Origin: Scolanthus callimorphus | Taxonomy: Eukaryota > Cnidaria > Anthozoa > Actiniaria > Edwardsiidae | Length of the DNA stretch: 64,000 nucleotides | Direction of reading: 5' to 3' | Assembly (NCBI GenBank): GCA_033964015.1 | Contig: CM066914.1 | Span: 7,431,831 to 7,495,830, forward strand | Shown: positions 61,036-64,000 of the stretch, piece by piece | How positions within the stretch are numbered: the stretch's first letter is position 1 | Layout: each line of letters opens with the position of its first letter | Position numbers and translations under genes: made by a program | Notes under the pieces: model-generated | The model's input: only the letters and a program-made list of their open reading frames with translations | Told to the model about the DNA's origin: nothing | Databases searched by the model: none

Positions 61036-62283
61036 ATGACACAAGCTATATCAGAAAACATTAATCCAAACAGGGTCCTACGAGAGCCTTTCGGCTTGAA
61101 GGCTGAATCGTCACTGAATCGAATTACATTAAACCCCTCTTCAGCTAGTCCCGGAGAGAGACTCTATATTAATATTCCGAAACTGGCTGATAATTTGGTT
61201 ATTGTTCCAAATACCCTAGCGCTGACCTTTAACATTGCTCTAACTGGTACGGGTAAGCATGTGGATAATAGATTTGTCAACAATTTGGCAGCATGCTTGA
61301 AATCAAGATATAAGATACATTTTGGTGGGGAAACAGTGCAGGATACTAATAGGTATGATTTATATAAGCTATATAGTGATCTTCATCTTTCTAAAAAGGA
61401 ACGAGAAACTAGGCTCAAAGAAGGAATTTCCAGTCTCAACATGCGTAAACTGAGGGCTGATGCAAATAATAAAGTGGATACAGATGCAGCAGAAGTAGCA
61501 TTATCAGCTGTATATAACACAAAATATAGACTCCCTCTTGAGCATCCAATTATAGACAATCATGGAGTATTTTATCCAATGGCACTTGCTCAAGGGTTTA
61601 TGTTTGAGGTTACTCTTCCAGAATCAAAAGATCTTACAATCACTTCAGATAAAACAAAACCATTTACATATGCTATTTCCAATCTTGAGCTAGAATACCA
61701 AAGCATTTCAAGTGACTTCCTAGCAAGAGAGGCAAAGAGCACTTATCAAATTGGGAAGGAATTCTATTATGAAAATATTCACCTTCATAAGACGTTCACG
61801 ATTACCAAAGGGACGGATAGCATATTAAATGAGAATATTAACATCCCTCGTAGAAGTATGACAGGCATCCTAATGTTGTTTACAACACCACATGCAGATG
61901 GGGCACGTGATAGTGAAAGTTTTGTGAATCCAAGTATTACAAGTGTTAAAATTAACATCGATGGCGTACCAAACCGGTTATATAGCAAAGGTATGGAAGC
62001 CTCAGATTTTTATGATGCAGCTGTCAAACGGTTTGGATCGAGTGATAATATATCAATAAAGGATTTTTATAATGATAAATTTGCAATATGGATAGACCTA
62101 CGAACATATCATGATGACTATATACATGGTAATGGCTTACACATCAGTAATACAAGAGATGGAGTTCATCTAGAGATGAAACGAAAAGCTTCAGGGTCTG
62201 GTACCATTACCTGCTATATGTTCGTGGTAGCCGACGCGTTGATGGCGGTCATGAATTCCAACTTGCATTCAATCGTGTATTAA
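61036..62283 (+). CDS. Candidate major capsid (double jelly-roll) protein, F54H12.2-like
   Basis: A 415-residue intact frame. It is rich in beta-type sequence, has no membrane segment, and ends GSGTITCYMFVVADALMAVM. Proteins like this are annotated in cnidarian and nematode genomes as uncharacterised F54H12.2-like and accompany Polinton polymerases, and its size fits a hexon-type capsid protein. The capsid role is inferred from length, position beside the packaging ATPase and family memory; no motif proves it. It might instead be another virion protein. It reads rightward from the divergent promoter and its stop codon overlaps the next gene's promoter box. Confidence 0.6.
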   Translation: MTQAISENINPNRVLREPFGLKAESSLNRITLNPSSASPGERLYINIPKLADNLVIVPNTLALTFNIALTGTGKHVDNRFVNNLAACLKSRYKIHFGGETVQDTNRYDLYKLYSDLHLSKKERETRLKEGISSLNMRKLRADANNKVDTDAAEVALSAVYNTKYRLPLEHPIIDNHGVFYPMALAQGFMFEVTLPESKDLTITSDKTKPFTYAISNLELEYQSISSDFLAREAKSTYQIGKEFYYENIHLHKTFTITKGTDSILNENINIPRRSMTGILMLFTTPHADGARDSESFVNPSITSVKINIDGVPNRLYSKGMEASDFYDAAVKRFGSSDNISIKDFYNDKFAIWIDLRTYHDDYIHGNGLHISNTRDGVHLEMKRKASGSGTITCYMFVVADALMAVMNSNLHSIVY

Positions 62284-62286
62284 AAA
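62279..62286 (+). promoter_or_regulatory. ATTAAAAAG box before the ATPase
   Basis: It overlaps the stop codon of the capsid candidate and lies about 32 bases before the ATG at 62311, followed by TTATAATACAAAAG. Confidence 0.5.
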
Positions 62287-62310
62287 GAACAACTGTTATA
62301 ATACAAAAGT

Positions 62311-62937
62311 ATGGAAGAATTACGAGAAAAAGTTCCTTTTCATTGTATTATAACTGGACCGACAAATTGCGGAAAGACAAAATACCTCACGGAACAGCTC
62401 CGAGGACCGTTCCGCAATGTGTTTGAATATATTGTTCTCATATGTCCGACTTATGCTAAAAATAAGACCTATCATAGATTTGCTCACGGAGATAAACGTT
62501 TCTTGGTATTATCGCCAGATGCTAGTAACATTGATGAAATTAACGAGTTATTGAAGGATTGCTCACAACTTTTTTCTGGTACAAATACGTTACTTATTTT
62601 GGATGACTGTGCTGTATCGAAAGATCTAAAGCAACGCTCCAACAAGTTTATAGATTTAGCCTTCTCAGGGAGACACGATGGATTATCAGTGTGGGTGTTG
62701 ACGCAACAATTAACATCCATAGCAAAGCCCTTCCGTGACAACGTCGCCTGCGTGGTTACATTCCATAATCCGTCTCAAGTCGGCACAAAAACACTGTTTG
62801 AAGATTACGGAGGAGATTTAGACGTTGAGACTCGTAAAAAGTTTGTGGAACTGCTGAAAACTGAAAAATATTCCAGGCTCTGTTTCTGTTTACGTTATCC
62901 ATTCGAAAAGTATTTAGAGATTCCTACTACGCAGTGA
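62311..62937 (+). CDS. A32-like (FtsK/HerA) genome-packaging ATPase
   Basis: A 208-residue P-loop ATPase that in Polintons and related viruses drives DNA into the capsid. Walker A is GPTNCGKT (residues 16-23) and Walker B LLILDD (94-99). The VWVLTQQL segment after it carries the conserved glutamines typical of this branch. The frame is intact and of usual length for polinton and virophage-type packaging ATPases. It is the best evidence, with the capsid candidate, that the element can form particles. Confidence 0.88.
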   Translation: MEELREKVPFHCIITGPTNCGKTKYLTEQLRGPFRNVFEYIVLICPTYAKNKTYHRFAHGDKRFLVLSPDASNIDEINELLKDCSQLFSGTNTLLILDDCAVSKDLKQRSNKFIDLAFSGRHDGLSVWVLTQQLTSIAKPFRDNVACVVTFHNPSQVGTKTLFEDYGGDLDVETRKKFVELLKTEKYSRLCFCLRYPFEKYLEIPTTQ

Positions 62938-62946
62938 TTTAAAAAC
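62938..62946 (+). promoter_or_regulatory. TTTAAAAAC box before the 173-residue gene
   Basis: It begins one base after the ATPase TGA and lies 35 bases before the ATG at 62973, followed by TTATAAAATAAG. Confidence 0.55.
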
Positions 62947-62972
62947 ATCTTATTCTACTTATAAAATAAGAT

Positions 62973-63494
62973 ATGGCAAGCATTGAAGATTATATCGAAG
63001 AAAAAGAGGTCGCTGAACCAAAAGAAAATGATATTGAAGTCAAACGAGAATCACTGGCTATTCTCGCGTCTCTTGGGACTACAAAGGAATTTCTAGGTGT
63101 TGAGATGAATCTTGGTGATATCAAGAAACTCTCATCAAAAGACGTTGAAAAATATAATAATCGTTACCAGACAGTCTTAGGCAAGCAGGTAACAGGTGGA
63201 TTAGTAGAATCTACACTTCAAGCAGTGTCTCACATCATCTCCTACGTGGTTCCTGTAGATGACGCTGAAGCGCTTTGCAAAGACTTGCAGAACGATGAGT
63301 TGGTAAAACGTGAATTATCAAACTTTGCAGGTCTCTTGGTATTGAAAGGTGGAAGATTGGTAGCACTTGCTAGCGGTCTCTTTCAGGTTGCTAAGCATGT
63401 TAAACTAACACCTTCACAGGAGACTTCCAACAAAATTCAAGAACTGCCCAGCATAACTGAGCAGACAACTGTGCACACTCTTGAGCATAACTGA
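62973..63494 (+). CDS. Uncharacterised Polinton protein
   Basis: A 173-residue intact frame with an acidic start (MASIEDYIEEKE), a middle with NNRYQTVLGKQVTGGLVEST and mostly helical-looking sequence. I recognise no domain, signal peptide or membrane segment. Position between the ATPase and a membrane-segment protein, with its own promoter box, supports a structural or morphogenetic role in the particle, but this is only context. Confidence 0.6.
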   Translation: MASIEDYIEEKEVAEPKENDIEVKRESLAILASLGTTKEFLGVEMNLGDIKKLSSKDVEKYNNRYQTVLGKQVTGGLVESTLQAVSHIISYVVPVDDAEALCKDLQNDELVKRELSNFAGLLVLKGGRLVALASGLFQVAKHVKLTPSQETSNKIQELPSITEQTTVHTLEHN

Positions 63495-63509
63495 GCATGA
63501 ATGATATGA

Positions 63510-63517
63510 TTTAAAAG
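63510..63517 (+). promoter_or_regulatory. TTTAAAAG box before the 150-residue gene
   Basis: It lies 32 bases before the ATG at 63542, followed by TTTATAGAAAATAAAG. Confidence 0.55.
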
Positions 63518-63541
63518 ATTCTTTATAGAAAATAAAGAATC

Positions 63542-63994
63542 ATGTCTGAAGAAGTTGTTGAACAAATTACAAAGGAGCCTCTTCCTGAAAAGAAGAGATC
63601 AACTAAAGAGAAAGACCCCAAAAAGGTTGCCGCTGGGAGGAAACTCGCAGAATATAATAAGAAGGCGAAAGAAGCACTTGCTAGGGAAATGAAACGTGAA
63701 GCGGAGACGAATCCGAATCCAGAAGGAGCTTCGGCGGAAGAATCTGGATCACAAGCTTGGATTCCAGAGCTATCTTTTACAACTGTACTGTCTATAGTTG
63801 GCATAGGGTTTACGGCATTTGATATGTTTATGCGGTACTACAAAAACAGAGTAGTTGATTTATCGAAAGTTCCAACTCATGTACCAGAATCATTCAAAGA
63901 ACCACTACCCTCCAAAATTCCTGTCCCAACGAGTGCTATCTCGAAGGGGAGCTCGAGGGGCTTGCCTCTCGAACCGAGAATTGGAATGATGTAA
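63542..63994 (+). CDS. Small basic protein with one membrane segment
   Basis: A 150-residue intact frame. A lysine-rich, coiled-coil-like N-terminal half (KEKDPKKVAAGRKLAEYNKK) is followed by a hydrophobic segment (about residues 77-97, FTTVLSIVGIGFTAFDMFM) and a proline-rich tail. Small basic one-span proteins of this kind occur in Polinton-like and adintovirus elements and may be virion or membrane-associated; the function is unknown. It ends six bases before the window edge and the element continues beyond. Confidence 0.6.
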   Translation: MSEEVVEQITKEPLPEKKRSTKEKDPKKVAAGRKLAEYNKKAKEALAREMKREAETNPNPEGASAEESGSQAWIPELSFTTVLSIVGIGFTAFDMFMRYYKNRVVDLSKVPTHVPESFKEPLPSKIPVPTSAISKGSSRGLPLEPRIGMM

Positions 63995-64000
63995 GTAATT

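Larger units (their letters stand above)
54924..64000 (+). mobile_element. Polinton/Maverick (adintovirus-like) element, right end outside the window
   Basis: The combination of protein-primed DNA polymerase B, retroviral-type integrase, A32-like packaging ATPase and a capsid-like protein in about 9 kb defines this class. Gene order is polB, zinc/HNH-like, integrase (opposite strand), capsid candidate, ATPase, unknown, and a membrane-segment protein. An adenain-type protease and a penton-type minor capsid are not seen and would be expected beyond 64000. The left limit is uncertain; the palindrome centre at 54920-54923 is one candidate. Most frames are intact, suggesting a young copy apart from single-base breaks. 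Confidence 0.85.

Overview
The window is animal nuclear DNA, most likely from a stony coral or sea anemone (Hexacorallia). It is intron-rich and AT-rich, with many short inverted-repeat transposons and long G or C homopolymers. It carries two conserved animal genes split by GT-AG introns, an intronless class A GPCR, pieces of a small secreted cysteine-rich peptide family of anthozoan type, and a large DNA virus-like transposon of the Polinton/Maverick (adintovirus-like) class. No species is named by the sequence; the assignment is inference.

Layout. 1-12581: upstream DNA and an eight-exon CTD small phosphatase (CTDSP/SCP) gene on +, whose introns hold several foldback elements and a LINE remnant. 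12582-17041: intergenic, with transposon remnants. 17042-24412: an eight-exon ANKLE2-like gene (LEM domain plus ankyrin region) on +, with several reading-frame breaks. 26375-27358: an amine-receptor-like GPCR on -. 27359-34900: repeat-rich, with a canonical hammerhead ribozyme on - (30107-30151), a 115-bp satellite and duplicated blocks. 34080-42131: two divergent copies of a signal-peptide exon, one followed by a cysteine-rich exon, among large palindromes and a 9-bp-TSD foldback transposon. 42132-54700: a tRNA-type SINE, a 1.9-kb minisatellite, further foldback elements and a possible but unproven host gene. 54697-64000: a 451-bp palindrome followed by a Polinton-like element that runs off the right edge.

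The Polinton-like block encodes protein-primed family B DNA polymerase (with duplicated SAP-like motifs and a possible Cys/His protease module), a zinc/HNH-like protein, a retroviral-type integrase on the opposite strand, a candidate capsid protein, an A32-like packaging ATPase and two small uncharacterised proteins, one with a membrane segment. Together these would copy, package and integrate the element. Six of its genes share a TTTAAA-type box 27-35 bases before the start codon, usually on or near the stop codon of the gene before. This looks like a compact one-promoter-per-gene system with almost no 5' leader.

Most of the frame breaks (ANKLE2-like, polymerase, zinc protein, cysteine-rich peptide) behave like single-base losses and several lie in short A runs. 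They occur in otherwise well-conserved coding sequence, so uncorrected assembly errors explain them at least as well as gene death.
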